From Pseudomonas sp. BN417 (GTDB lineage: Bacteria > Pseudomonadota > Gammaproteobacteria > Pseudomonadales > Pseudomonadaceae), in NCBI RefSeq assembly GCF_029871205.1, contig NZ_SSOJ01000162.1, positions 181,871 through 245,870 on the forward strand: a stretch of DNA of 64,000 bases, given 5' to 3'. Shown in pieces: positions 55,066 to 64,000 of the stretch. The notes under the pieces were generated by a model. It did not search any database. It was given only the letters and a program-made list of their open reading frames with translations, and was not told the DNA's origin. The translations under genes were made by a program, and so were the position numbers. Positions within the stretch are counted from its first letter, which is position 1. Each line of letters starts with the position of its first letter.

Positions 55066-58000
55066 ATGCTCAACCTCTACCACGCCAACGACCTGGAAAG
55101 CCTCGGCGAGCTGGCTTGTACACTGCTCGCCCAACCCCAGCGCGACCCGCTGGCGCCCGCCCGGGTGGTGGTGCCGAGCCAGGGCATGGGCCGCTGGCTG
55201 ACCCTGCAGCTGGCGCGCAAGCAGGGCATCGCCATGCACCTGGATATCCAGTTGCCGGCGCGTTTCGTCTGGGACGTCACCCGCCTGGTGCTCGGCGAGC
55301 TGCCACCGCAATCGGCCTTCAACCCGGTCACCCTCGGCTGGCGCCTCTACGACTGGCTCTGCGAGCCGGCCAACCTCGAGCGCGCGCCGCGCCTGGCGCA
55401 GTACCTGGAGGGTGGCGACGAGCGCCGCCGGCTGACCCTGGCCTCGCGCATCGCCGACGTCTTCGACCAGTACCTGCTCTACCGCGACGACTGGCTGGCC
55501 GCCTGGGAGCGCGGCGAGCTGCCGGGATTGGGCGCCGACGAGGAATGGCAGGCCCTGCTCTGGCGCGAACTCACCGCCGATGGCCACCCCCACCGCGCGC
55601 GCCTCCTGGACGACCTGCTGGCGAAGCTGCACGGCGGCGAGACCATTGACGGCCTGCCGGAGCGCCTGCTGGTGTTCGGCATCAGCAGCCTCCCGCCGCA
55701 CCATATGCGGGTGCTGGAAGGCCTGGCGCGGCATTGCGAGGTGATCCTCTTCGCCCTCAACCCCTGCCGCGAGGCCTGGGGCGATATCCGCGACATCCGC
55801 GAACTGGCCAGGCTGCCGGAGCCCGGTATCGACGACTGGTACCTGGACGTCGGCCACCCGCTGCTGGCCAGCCTCGGCAAGCAGGGCCGCGACTTCTTCG
55901 ACGCCCTCTTTACCCTGGGCGGCCAGGAGATCGGCGTCTACGCCGAGGACGAGGACCTCCACGACGGCAGCCTGCTGCGCGCCGTGCAGAACGACATCCT
56001 GCGCCTGCGCACCCGTCGCCCCGAGGAGCGCATGGCGCTGCGCGAGGACGACCGTTCCCTGGAAGTGCACCTCTGCCATTCGCCCCTGCGCGAGGTGGAG
56101 GTGCTGCACGACCAGTTGCTGGCGCGCTTCAAGGCCGACCCCACGCTCAGCCCCGACCAGGTGGTGGTGCTGACCCCGGACATCGAACGCTACGCCCCCT
56201 ATATCGAAGCCGTGTTCGCTCCGCGCGAGGGTGTGCCGCGCATCCCCTTCAGCCTGGCCGACCGCAGCCTGCGCGCCGAACTGCCGCTGGTGGAGGCCTT
56301 CCTCGCCTTGCTGGAGTTGCCGCAGAGCCGCTTCGCCGCCGAAGAACTGCTGGCCTGGCTGGAACAGCCGGCCCTGGCCACCCGCGCCGGCATCGAGCAT
56401 GAAGACCTGCCGCTGCTGCGCGACTGGCTGCGCGACGCCGGCGTGCGCTGGGGCCGCGATGCGGCCCACCGGGCGCGGCTGGGCCTGCCGGAAGAAGGCG
56501 CCTTCAGCTGGCGCCAGGGCCTCGACCGCCTGCTGCTGGGCTTCGCCGCGCCGCCGCAATTGGCCGGCGACGCTCCGCCCCTGCTGGGCGAGAACTGGCC
56601 ACTGGACGCCCTGGAAGGCGCCCGCGCCCAGTTGCTCGGGCGTCTCGCCGGCTTCGTCCAGCGCCTTGGCGCCCTGGCCGACGACATGGCCCGGCCGCGC
56701 CCGCTGGCGGACTGGGCCGAGACCCTGCAAGGCCTGATCGACCAGCTGTTCGACGAGCGCGAGGCCGGCGACACCCTGCTGCTGCTGTCCCAGGCCTGTG
56801 GCGCCCTGCGTGACCAGGCCGAGGCCGCCGGCATCCAGCGCCCGCTGGAACTGGCGCTGGTGCGCCAGCACCTGGTGGCGGCCCTGGACCAGGGCAGTGG
56901 CGCCTCGGGCTTCCTCACCGGCGCCGTGACCTTCTGCACCATGGTGCCCATGCGCAGCCTGCCCTTCCGCCAGGTCTGCCTGCTGGGCCTGGACGACGGC
57001 GCCTTCCCGCGCCGCACCCCGGCCGCCGGCTTCGACCTGATCACCCGCAAGCCGCGCCGGGGCGACCGCGCCCGGCGCCTGGACGACCGCTACCTGTTGC
57101 TGGAAACCCTGCAATCGGCGCGCGATGGCCTCTACCTCAGCTTCGTCGGCCGCGACCCGCGGGACAACGCAAACCTGCCGCCGTCGGTGCTGGTCAGCGA
57201 ACTGCTGGAAACCATCGACCTCACTGCCACGGCTGGCGACGGCAAAGCCAGCGAGCGGGTGCTACTGGCCCATCCACTGCAGCCGTTCGCCCCGGCCAAC
57301 TTCGCCGGCGGCCAGCAGGCCGGCTTCGCCGCGCCCTGGTTCCGTGCGGCCCAGCGCCTGGCCGAAACGCCCCAGGCTGCTGCCGCGCCCTTCGCCCTGC
57401 CCCTGCCGGAACCGGACGCCGACTGGCTGACCCTGGAGCCCTCGCAACTGATCCAGTGCTTCCGCCACCCGGCGCGCTTCCTCCTCGAACAGCGCCTCGG
57501 CCTGCGCCTGGCGGAAACCGAGGAAGCCCTCGCCAGCGACGAACCCTTCAGCCTCGAAGGCCCGGCCTGGCGCGGCCTGCGCCAGCTGGCGCTGGACGCT
57601 GTGGAGCGTGGCTGGTCCGAGGCGGATGAGAAGCGCATCGCCCGTGCCGCTGGCTGGCTGCCCGTCGGCGAAGTCGGCCACGCCCTCTGGGGCCAGCTGC
57701 GCGGTCCGGTGCGCGCCTTCGCCCCGCGTCTGTTCGAGGCTCGCCCCGAAGCGGTGCCGCAACCGCTGCTGGTGGATATCGAACTGGCCGGCGTGCGCAT
57801 CCACGGCTGGCTGGACGGCGTCACCCCGGAGGGCCTGTTCGGCTGGCGCCTGAACCGCCTCGGCGAGTGGGAGCTGGCGCCCTTCTGGCTGCGCCACCTG
57901 CTGCTCAACCTGTCCGCCACCCCCGGCATTGCCCGCGACAGCCGCCTGCTCTCCCCGGCCGGCGACTGGCAGGCCGGCCCCCTGGCCAATGCCCGCGAGC

Positions 58001-58311
58001 TGCTGGAGCCCTGGCTCCATGCCTATCGCGAAGCCCTGTGCACGCCCTTGCCCTTGCTCACCAAGACCAGCCACGGCTTCGCCCATGGCCTGCGCAAACC
58101 CGGCCGCAAGGAACCCATCGACGCCGCCCGCGACAAGGCCCGCGTGGCCTGGGAAGGCATCGATTTCGGTCCCGTCGGCGAACGCCAGGACCCCTGGTAC
58201 GCCCTCGCCTTCCGCGACCGCGAACCCCTCGGCGAACGCTTCGAGCAACTGGCCGAAACCCTGCTCGGCCCGGCCCTGGATGCCCTGGCGGGAGATGAAG
58301 ATGAGGATTGA
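55066..58311 (+). CDS. recC: Exodeoxyribonuclease V gamma subunit RecC
   Basis: A 1081-residue scaffold of the RecBCD helicase-nuclease, which repairs double-strand breaks, degrades foreign linear DNA and recognises Chi. It begins LNLYHANDLESLGELACTLL and has RVVVPSQGMGRWLTLQLA (about 27-45), the inactive helicase-like region MRSLPFRQVCLLGLDDGAFPR, and the family's LITRKPRRGDRARRLDDRYLLLE stretch. It lacks functional ATPase motifs, as expected. Length is near the family norm. It is the first gene of recCBD, 84 bases after the ligase gene. Confidence 0.95.
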   Translation: MLNLYHANDLESLGELACTLLAQPQRDPLAPARVVVPSQGMGRWLTLQLARKQGIAMHLDIQLPARFVWDVTRLVLGELPPQSAFNPVTLGWRLYDWLCEPANLERAPRLAQYLEGGDERRRLTLASRIADVFDQYLLYRDDWLAAWERGELPGLGADEEWQALLWRELTADGHPHRARLLDDLLAKLHGGETIDGLPERLLVFGISSLPPHHMRVLEGLARHCEVILFALNPCREAWGDIRDIRELARLPEPGIDDWYLDVGHPLLASLGKQGRDFFDALFTLGGQEIGVYAEDEDLHDGSLLRAVQNDILRLRTRRPEERMALREDDRSLEVHLCHSPLREVEVLHDQLLARFKADPTLSPDQVVVLTPDIERYAPYIEAVFAPREGVPRIPFSLADRSLRAELPLVEAFLALLELPQSRFAAEELLAWLEQPALATRAGIEHEDLPLLRDWLRDAGVRWGRDAAHRARLGLPEEGAFSWRQGLDRLLLGFAAPPQLAGDAPPLLGENWPLDALEGARAQLLGRLAGFVQRLGALADDMARPRPLADWAETLQGLIDQLFDEREAGDTLLLLSQACGALRDQAEAAGIQRPLELALVRQHLVAALDQGSGASGFLTGAVTFCTMVPMRSLPFRQVCLLGLDDGAFPRRTPAAGFDLITRKPRRGDRARRLDDRYLLLETLQSARDGLYLSFVGRDPRDNANLPPSVLVSELLETIDLTATAGDGKASERVLLAHPLQPFAPANFAGGQQAGFAAPWFRAAQRLAETPQAAAAPFALPLPEPDADWLTLEPSQLIQCFRHPARFLLEQRLGLRLAETEEALASDEPFSLEGPAWRGLRQLALDAVERGWSEADEKRIARAAGWLPVGEVGHALWGQLRGPVRAFAPRLFEARPEAVPQPLLVDIELAGVRIHGWLDGVTPEGLFGWRLNRLGEWELAPFWLRHLLLNLSATPGIARDSRLLSPAGDWQAGPLANARELLEPWLHAYREALCTPLPLLTKTSHGFAHGLRKPGRKEPIDAARDKARVAWEGIDFGPVGERQDPWYALAFRDREPLGERFEQLAETLLGPALDALAGDEDED

Positions 58312-58341
58312 TGCTGGGCATTTCGGCCGGGATGAACACCC

Positions 58342-58384
58342 TGTGGGGGCGAATTCATTCGCGAAGCAGGCCGCAGGCCTGCCC
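58342..58384. repeat. Partial extragenic repeat between recC and recB
   Basis: TGTGGGGGCGAATTCATTCG followed by the hairpin GCAGGCC-GCA-GGCCTGC. It is a half copy of the family at 23353-23450 placed in the 102-base gap inside the recCBD operon. Confidence 0.8.
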
Positions 58385-58413
58385 TCTGAAGTTCTGATGG
58401 ACAAGGAACGCCC

Positions 58414-61400
58414 ATGAGCCTCGACCTCCTCAACGACCCCTTCACCGGCCGCAGCCTGATCGAGGCCAGCGCCGGCACCGGCAAGACCTGGACCCTCACC
58501 GCCCTTTACGCCCGACTGTTGCTGGAGCGCCAGCTGGGCGTCGGGCAGATCCTGGTGGTGACCTACACCACCGCGGCCACCGCCGAGCTGCGCGAGCGCA
58601 TCCGTGCGCGACTGGCGGCATTGCTGGCCATGTACGAAGGCGCGCCGGCGCCAGACCCGGTGCTGGCCGGGCTGCATGCCCAGTACCCGGGCGAGGATGC
58701 CCACCGCCGCCTGCTGCTGGCGGTGCACGGCTTCGACGAGGCGGCCATCTTCACCATCCACGGCTTCTGCCAGCGCGCCCTGCAGGACGCCGCCTTCGAG
58801 GCCGGAGGCGATTTCGACAGCGAGCTGGCTACCGATGACCGCGAAGTGCTCGATGCCCTGCTCGCCGATCTCTGGCGCCGCGAACTGGCCGAGGCCGAGC
58901 CGGCCTGGGCGTGCTTCCTCGCACAGAAACGCATCACCCCGACCTGGTTGCGCCAGCGCCTGCGCTCGCACCTGGGCAAGCCGTACCTGCGCATCGAACC
59001 CAGCGAGCTGGAGCTGGGCGACCTGTCCGTCGCCGGCGATGCCTGGAGCCATGCCCAGGGCTTCTGGCAGCGCCAGGGCGCCGAGTGCATGGCCCAGCTG
59101 GCGCAACTCGATGGCCTCAACAAGCGCAGCTACGACGCCGCCAAGTTCGCCCTCTGGCAGACCGGGCTGGATGCTTATTTCGCCGATCCGGCGGCCGTCT
59201 TCTCCCCGCCAGCCGGGCTGGAAAAGCTCGGCACCGAGGCGTTGGCCAAGGCTACCAAGAAAGGCTTCGACGCCCCTGATCACCCCGTCTGCGCTGCCCT
59301 GCAGCGGCTCTTCGATGCACTGGAAGAAGCCCGGCCGGCTGGCGAGGCACGCCTGATCGCCCTGCAAGTGCGCCTGCTGGAAGCGCTCAACGAGGAGCTG
59401 CCGGCGCGCAAGGCGGCCCAGCGCCTGCTGGCCTTCGACGACCTGCTCAACCGCCTCGACGATGCCCTGCATGGCCCTGCGGGCGAAGCCCTGGGCCAGG
59501 CCCTGCGCGAACGCTACCCGGTGGCGCTGATCGACGAGTTCCAGGACACCGACCCGGTGCAGTACGCCATCTTCCATCGGGTCTACGAGCACCAGGGCGA
59601 CCTGTGCTTCGTCGGCGACCCCAAGCAAGCCATCTATGCCTTCCGTGGTGCCGACCTCGCCACCTACCTCAAGGCTCGCGAGGAAGCTGCGCGGCAGTAC
59701 AGCCTGGACACCAACCACCGCTCCACGCCGCAGCTGATCGCCGCGCTCAACCAGGTGTTCGACCGCCCCCTGCCCTTCGCCGAGCCTGGCCTGGACTACC
59801 CGCCGGTGGGCGCCAGCAGCAAGGCCCGCGCGCAGTTGATACTGCCCGAGGCCGGCGCGCCGCTGGAACTGGTCTGGTTGGGTGACGAATCCATCGGCAA
59901 GGGCGACGCCGGTCGTGCGGTGGCGAGCGATACCGCTCGGCGCATCGCCGGGTTGCTGGCCGCAAGTAGCAGGGGCGAGGCCTATTTCGACGAAGATGGC
60001 CAGCGTTCGCCGCTCAAGGGCGGTGACATCGCGGTACTGGTGGCCAGCCATCGCCAGGCTGGCGACGTCGCCGCCGAACTGGCCGCCCGTGGCGTGCCCA
60101 GCGTGCGCCGGGGGCGCGACAGCGTCTGGCACAGCGAGGAAGCCGAGGAACTGGCGGCGGTGCTCGCCGCCTATGCCGAACCTGGCCGCGAGGGCGTGCT
60201 GCGCTATGCCCTGTCCACCCGCCTGCTGGGCCGCGACGCCCAGCAACTGGCGCGTTGCCAGGACGACGAACATGCCTGGGATGAGGAGCGCGAGAACGCC
60301 GAGCGCTACCACCAGCTCTGGCAGCAGCAGGGTTTCATGCGCGCCTTCCGTGCCTGGCTCGATGAACAGGGCGTGGCCGAACGGCTGATCGCCCTGCCCG
60401 ACGGCGAGCGGCGCCTGACCAACCTCCTCCACCTGGCCGAACTGCTGCAGAGTGAAAGCGTCCAGCGCCCCGGCCTGGAGCCCCTGCTGGCCTGGTTCAA
60501 TGCCCAGCGCGCCGCCGAAAGCCACGGCGACGATGCCCTGCTGCGCCTGGAGAGCGATGCCGAGCGGGTGCAGATAGTCACGGTGCACACCAGCAAGGGC
60601 CTGGAGTACCCCCTGGTGTTCTGCCCCTACCTCTGGGACGGCGCCCTGTTGCGCCGCGATGAGGACATCACCTGCCATGCCGAGGACGGCACGCCGCTGC
60701 TCGACCTGGGTGGCGAGAACTTCGACGAGCACCGTGCCGCGGCCCGCCGCGAGCGCTTCGCCGAGCGCCTGCGCCTGGCCTACGTGGCCCTGACCCGTGC
60801 CCGCGACCGCCTCTGGCTGCATTGGGGCCCGGTGGCCCTGCCCAAGGCGAAGAAGGACGGCGAGCTGCCGGAAGACGGCCTGCACAGCTGCGCCCTCGCC
60901 TGGCTGCTGCATGGCCGCGAACTGGCTGACGCCGACGTACTGGACGCCCTCGCCCGTCACCTGGCCGCTGGCGATGGCGCGGCCTTGCGCGCCGAGCTGG
61001 AGGACCTGGCCGGCGCCAGTGGCGGCCATATCGCCGTGGTCGCGCCGCAAGCCGGGGAAGCCAGCGCCCAGGGCGAGTCCCGTGCCCTGCCCCCAGCCGG
61101 CCTGTCGACCCTGGACCGCGGCCTGTCCAGCGCCTGGCGGGTGGGCAGCTTCTCCGGTCTCGCCGCCGGCCTGCACATGGAAGCGCCGGACCGCGACACC
61201 CTGGCGGTGCCGCCTGCCAGCGAGCCGGGCAGCGGATTCTTCGCCTTCCCCCGCGGCGCCCGCGCCGGTACCTGCCTGCACGCGATGCTGGAGGACTGGG
61301 TTCGCGGCGAGGGCGAGCTGCCCGCGCTGGTGCAGAAGCACTTGCAGGGCCACGGCCTGCCGGACAGCTGGGCGGAAATCGCCAGCGCCCACCTGCAGCT

Positions 61401-61941
61401 GGTGCTGGACGCCGACCTGGACGGCCAGGGCCTGCGCCTTTCCGCACTCGCGGCGCATCGCCGGCTGCCGGAACTGGGCTTCACCTTCCCGGTGGCCGAG
61501 CTGGACGTCGGCCGCCTGCGCGCGCTGCTCGCCGACCCGGTCCATGGCCTGCCGGAGCCCATGCGCGCCGCCGCCGAACGTCTGGAGTTCGACACCCTCA
61601 AGGGCTTCATGAAGGGCTTCATCGACCTTACCTTCGAGCACGCCGGGCGCTGGTACATCGCCGACTACAAATCCAACTGGCTCGGCCCGGACGCCAGCTA
61701 CTACGGTGGCGAACGCCTGGAGCAGGCAATCGCCGCCGAGCACTACCACCTGCAGTACCTGATCTACCTGGTGGCGCTGCGGCGCTTCCTGCGCCAGCGC
61801 CTGGATGGCTTCTCCAGCGAGCAGCTGGGCGGCGCTTACTACCTGTTCCTGCGCGGCATGCCGGACGCAGGGGTGTTCTTCCATCGTCCCGCCGACAGCC
61901 TGCTGGATGCGCTGGACCTGTTGTTCGCGGAGGGCCGCTGA
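58414..61941 (+). CDS. recB: Exodeoxyribonuclease V beta subunit RecB
   Basis: A 1175-residue 3'-5' helicase with C-terminal nuclease. Walker A is ASAGTGKTWTLTALY (about 18-33). UvrD-type motifs follow: LIDEFQDTDPVQY, GDPKQAIYAFRGAD, VTVHTSKGLEYPLVFCPY and AYVALTRARDRLW. The nuclease active site is seen in IADYKSNWLG near residue 1085, with the QLIYLVAL-type segment after it. It is co-operonic with recC (102-base gap with a repeat) and overlaps recD by one base. Confidence 0.96.
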   Translation: MSLDLLNDPFTGRSLIEASAGTGKTWTLTALYARLLLERQLGVGQILVVTYTTAATAELRERIRARLAALLAMYEGAPAPDPVLAGLHAQYPGEDAHRRLLLAVHGFDEAAIFTIHGFCQRALQDAAFEAGGDFDSELATDDREVLDALLADLWRRELAEAEPAWACFLAQKRITPTWLRQRLRSHLGKPYLRIEPSELELGDLSVAGDAWSHAQGFWQRQGAECMAQLAQLDGLNKRSYDAAKFALWQTGLDAYFADPAAVFSPPAGLEKLGTEALAKATKKGFDAPDHPVCAALQRLFDALEEARPAGEARLIALQVRLLEALNEELPARKAAQRLLAFDDLLNRLDDALHGPAGEALGQALRERYPVALIDEFQDTDPVQYAIFHRVYEHQGDLCFVGDPKQAIYAFRGADLATYLKAREEAARQYSLDTNHRSTPQLIAALNQVFDRPLPFAEPGLDYPPVGASSKARAQLILPEAGAPLELVWLGDESIGKGDAGRAVASDTARRIAGLLAASSRGEAYFDEDGQRSPLKGGDIAVLVASHRQAGDVAAELAARGVPSVRRGRDSVWHSEEAEELAAVLAAYAEPGREGVLRYALSTRLLGRDAQQLARCQDDEHAWDEERENAERYHQLWQQQGFMRAFRAWLDEQGVAERLIALPDGERRLTNLLHLAELLQSESVQRPGLEPLLAWFNAQRAAESHGDDALLRLESDAERVQIVTVHTSKGLEYPLVFCPYLWDGALLRRDEDITCHAEDGTPLLDLGGENFDEHRAAARRERFAERLRLAYVALTRARDRLWLHWGPVALPKAKKDGELPEDGLHSCALAWLLHGRELADADVLDALARHLAAGDGAALRAELEDLAGASGGHIAVVAPQAGEASAQGESRALPPAGLSTLDRGLSSAWRVGSFSGLAAGLHMEAPDRDTLAVPPASEPGSGFFAFPRGARAGTCLHAMLEDWVRGEGELPALVQKHLQGHGLPDSWAEIASAHLQLVLDADLDGQGLRLSALAAHRRLPELGFTFPVAELDVGRLRALLADPVHGLPEPMRAAAERLEFDTLKGFMKGFIDLTFEHAGRWYIADYKSNWLGPDASYYGGERLEQAIAAEHYHLQYLIYLVALRRFLRQRLDGFSSEQLGGAYYLFLRGMPDAGVFFHRPADSLLDALDLLFAEGR

Positions 61942-63791
61942 TGAGCCTCGCCGAATGGCCCCTGGGGCCGCTGGAACGGCATTTCGCCGAGAGCCTGCAT
62001 CGCCTTGATCCGCAGGCGCCGGAGCCGGTCCTGGCCGCCGCCGCGCTCTGCTGCCAGGCCCTGGGTGCGGGGGACGTCTGCCTGCCCCTGGCGCGGGTGG
62101 CCGGGCAACTGCTGTTCGCGGAAAGCGGACCCGGTGTCCAGGCACCTGCCCTGCCCGCCTGGATCGATGCCCTGCAGGCCTCGTCCCTGGTGGCGGCGCC
62201 GGGCGGTTATGCGCCCCTGACCCTGGACGGCGCGCGCCTCTACCTCAGCCGCTACCACGCCTACGAGGCGCAACTGGCGGAGAGCCTGCTGCAGCGGGCG
62301 GACGCGCGGCCGGAGGTGGACGAGGCGCAGCTGGCCGAATCCCTGGTGCGGCTCTTCGCCCGCAACACCCAGCAGCCGGACTGGCAGCGCCTGGCCGCTG
62401 CCCAGGCCGTCAGGCGCAACCTGGCGGTGATCTCCGGCGGCCCCGGCACCGGCAAGACCACCACCGTGGTGCGCCTGCTCGCGGCCCTCCTGGAACAGCC
62501 CGGCGGCCAGCGCCTGGCCATTGGCCTCGCCGCGCCCACCGGCAAGGCCGCCGCGCGAATGGCCGAGGCGATCCGCAACGCCAAGGCCGAGCTGCCGGTG
62601 AGCGACACCATCAAGGCTGCGCTGCCCGAGGAAGCACGCACCCTGCACCGCCTGCTGGGCAGCCGCGGCGACAGCCCGCAGGTTCGGCACCACGCCGACA
62701 ATCCACTGCCCCTGGATGTGCTGGTGGTGGACGAGGCCTCCATGGTCGACCTGGCGCTGATGGCCAAGCTGCTCGCCGCCCTGCCGCCCAACGCGCGGCT
62801 GATCCTGCTGGGCGACAAGGACCAGCTGGCGGCGGTGGAAGCCGGCGCGGTGTTCGCCGAACTCTGCGAAGGACGCGGCCTGGACGCCACGGCGGCGGCT
62901 GACCTGACCCGCATCACCGGCCAGCAGGTGCCGGTGGAGAGCCCGCGTTCGCGCCTGGGCGATGCCGTGGTGCTGCTGACCCACAGCCACCGTTTCGCCG
63001 GCGACAGCGGCATCGGCGAGTTGGCGCGCCGGATCAATACCGGCGACGCCCGCGGCACCCTGGAGCTGCTGCGTGGCGCCCACCCGGACCTGGCCTGGAA
63101 CGCCGGCCCCAGCCCGGCCGCCCTCCTGGAACGGCTGGAGACCGGTTATGCGCCCTACTTCGCCGCTGTGCGCCTGGCCGATCCCGCCTCGGCCTTCGCC
63201 GCCTTCAACGGCTTCCGCGCCCTCACCGCCCAGCGCGAAGGTCCCTGGGGCGTGGCTGGCATCAACGAAGCGCTGGAGGCGCGTATCAAGCGCCGCCTGG
63301 GCATCCCCGCTCGTGAACGCTGGTATCCGGGCCGGGCGGTGATGGTGCGGCAGAACGACTACGCCCTGGGGCTGTTCAATGGCGATATCGGCCTCTGCCT
63401 GGCCACGCCCCACGGCCTGCGGGTCTACTTTGAAAGCGGGGGCTCGGGCGACGAGGGCTATCGCCCCTTCGCCCCGGCGCGCTTGCCCAGCCACGACAGC
63501 GCCTTCGCCATGACGGTGCACAAGAGCCAGGGCTCGGAGTTCACCGAGGTGCTGCTGGCGCTGCCGGAGCAACCCAGCCCGCTGCTCAGCCGCGCGCTGT
63601 TCTATACAGGCATCACGCGGGCCAAGCAGAAGGTGGAAATCTGGGGCCTGCCGGCGAGGTTGGCGGAGGCGGTCTCGACCAAGGCCGAGCGCGCCGCCGG
63701 CCTGGCGGAGCGTCTGGGGGTGGCGGCCCTGATGCCCAACCTTCCACCGCCCGCGCCGCCGCCTGCACAGGATCAACTGAGCCTGTTCTGA
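61941..63791 (+). CDS. recD: Exodeoxyribonuclease V alpha subunit RecD
   Basis: A 616-residue 5'-3' helicase of superfamily 1. Walker A is ISGGPGTGKTTTVVRLLAAL (about 166-185), Walker B DVLVVDEASMVDLALM, then LLGDKDQLAAVEAGAVF and the final MTVHKSQGSEFTEVLLALP. The N-terminal domain that contacts RecC is present. The ATG overlaps the recB stop (TGATG). It is the last gene of the recCBD operon. Confidence 0.96.
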   Translation: MSLAEWPLGPLERHFAESLHRLDPQAPEPVLAAAALCCQALGAGDVCLPLARVAGQLLFAESGPGVQAPALPAWIDALQASSLVAAPGGYAPLTLDGARLYLSRYHAYEAQLAESLLQRADARPEVDEAQLAESLVRLFARNTQQPDWQRLAAAQAVRRNLAVISGGPGTGKTTTVVRLLAALLEQPGGQRLAIGLAAPTGKAAARMAEAIRNAKAELPVSDTIKAALPEEARTLHRLLGSRGDSPQVRHHADNPLPLDVLVVDEASMVDLALMAKLLAALPPNARLILLGDKDQLAAVEAGAVFAELCEGRGLDATAAADLTRITGQQVPVESPRSRLGDAVVLLTHSHRFAGDSGIGELARRINTGDARGTLELLRGAHPDLAWNAGPSPAALLERLETGYAPYFAAVRLADPASAFAAFNGFRALTAQREGPWGVAGINEALEARIKRRLGIPARERWYPGRAVMVRQNDYALGLFNGDIGLCLATPHGLRVYFESGGSGDEGYRPFAPARLPSHDSAFAMTVHKSQGSEFTEVLLALPEQPSPLLSRALFYTGITRAKQKVEIWGLPARLAEAVSTKAERAAGLAERLGVAALMPNLPPPAPPPAQDQLSLF

Positions 63792-63812
63792 TCCTGGATT
63801 CGGACGGTTCCT

Positions 63813-63902
63813 GGAGGGGCGAGTTCATTCGACAAGGGCTGCGTAGCAGCCCCGACCTGGAGCCAGGGGCAGACCTTCGGCCTGCTTGGCGAATGAATTG
63901 GC
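63813..63902. repeat. Composite extragenic repeat after recD
   Basis: A left arm GAGGGGCGAGTTCATTCG, an inner hairpin GGGCTGC-GTA-GCAGCCC, and a right arm CTTGGCGAATGAATTGGC form a degenerate copy of the 23353-23450 family. The remaining 98 bases to the end of the window show no feature. Confidence 0.75.
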
Positions 63903-64000
63903 TATGTCTGCATTAGGTATAGCTAGATCGTCCTGAGCCGAGCTGCTTATCGAGCGGGCTGCGAGTCTCTGTTTCGCCTCCCGGCGAGTCACTTCTTTCA

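Noticed and set aside
54388..57114. A 908-codon minus-strand frame opposite the ligase gene and recC
   Set aside because: Same antisense shadow effect, no ribosome site and no recognisable domain.
57262..62145. A 1627-codon open frame on the minus strand across recC-recB-recD
   Set aside because: It is antisense to three genes with intact motifs. GC-rich third positions create long open antisense frames in this genome; its translation is repetitive Gly/Ala/Gln/Arg with no known domain.

Overview
The window comes from a high-GC gammaproteobacterial chromosome and is almost certainly a Pseudomonas of the P. aeruginosa / P. resinovorans side of the genus. This rests on protein families and gene order recalled from PAO1, not on a database search. 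Blocks matching PAO1 order are: prlC-yheV-radical SAM (PA0067-PA0069); carbonic anhydrase and the aa3 oxidase operon (PA0102-PA0114); metNIQ-lipoprotein-znuBC-zur-znuA-nrdJab-thrB-DUF2782-polA-ersA-yihA-cyt c5-cyt c4-dsbA-EEP-dgcH (PA5505-PA5487); ampDh2-kinB-algB-DUF1328 (PA5485-PA5482); gltP-PA5478; and recCBD.

Layout. 1-4003: end of oligopeptidase A, a zinc-ribbon protein, a DUF1835 protein, a Vat/CatB-type acetyltransferase, a LexA-boxed radical SAM gene and a beta-carbonic anhydrase. 4099-13683: a conserved hypothetical gene, then the cytochrome c oxidase operon with its CuB, haem A and SCO/SURF1 assembly genes. 13842-19160 (minus strand): metNIQ methionine uptake, a small lipoprotein and znuBC-zur; znuA diverges across a clear Zur box. 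20375-33201: split B12-dependent ribonucleotide reductase, thrB, polA, the ErsA-type small RNA, yihA, cytochromes c5 and c4, dsbA, a nuclease-fold protein and a diguanylate cyclase. 33208-39464: a DASH-type photolyase, MarC, the lipoprotein amidase AmpDh2 and the KinB/AlgB two-component pair. 39465-48038: small membrane genes behind a sigma-54 promoter, an internally deleted wrbA, gltP, a Spm-like membrane protein, a DUF5924 protein, a GNAT enzyme and a Na/Pi cotransporter.

48316-54981 is the unusual part. It is a compact five-gene cluster: an argininosuccinate-synthase-like ligase, divergent from a fold-III PLP decarboxylase, a formyltransferase, a LodA-like CTQ (cysteine tryptophylquinone) oxidase and its LodB-like flavoprotein. 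It looks like an uncharacterised pathway that modifies an amino acid or amine. recC, recB and recD fill 55066-63791.

Palindromic extragenic repeats of at least three families are scattered through the window. One is translated as the C-terminal tail of CtaA, and one separates recC from recB. No tRNA, rRNA, CRISPR array, insertion sequence or prophage was seen.
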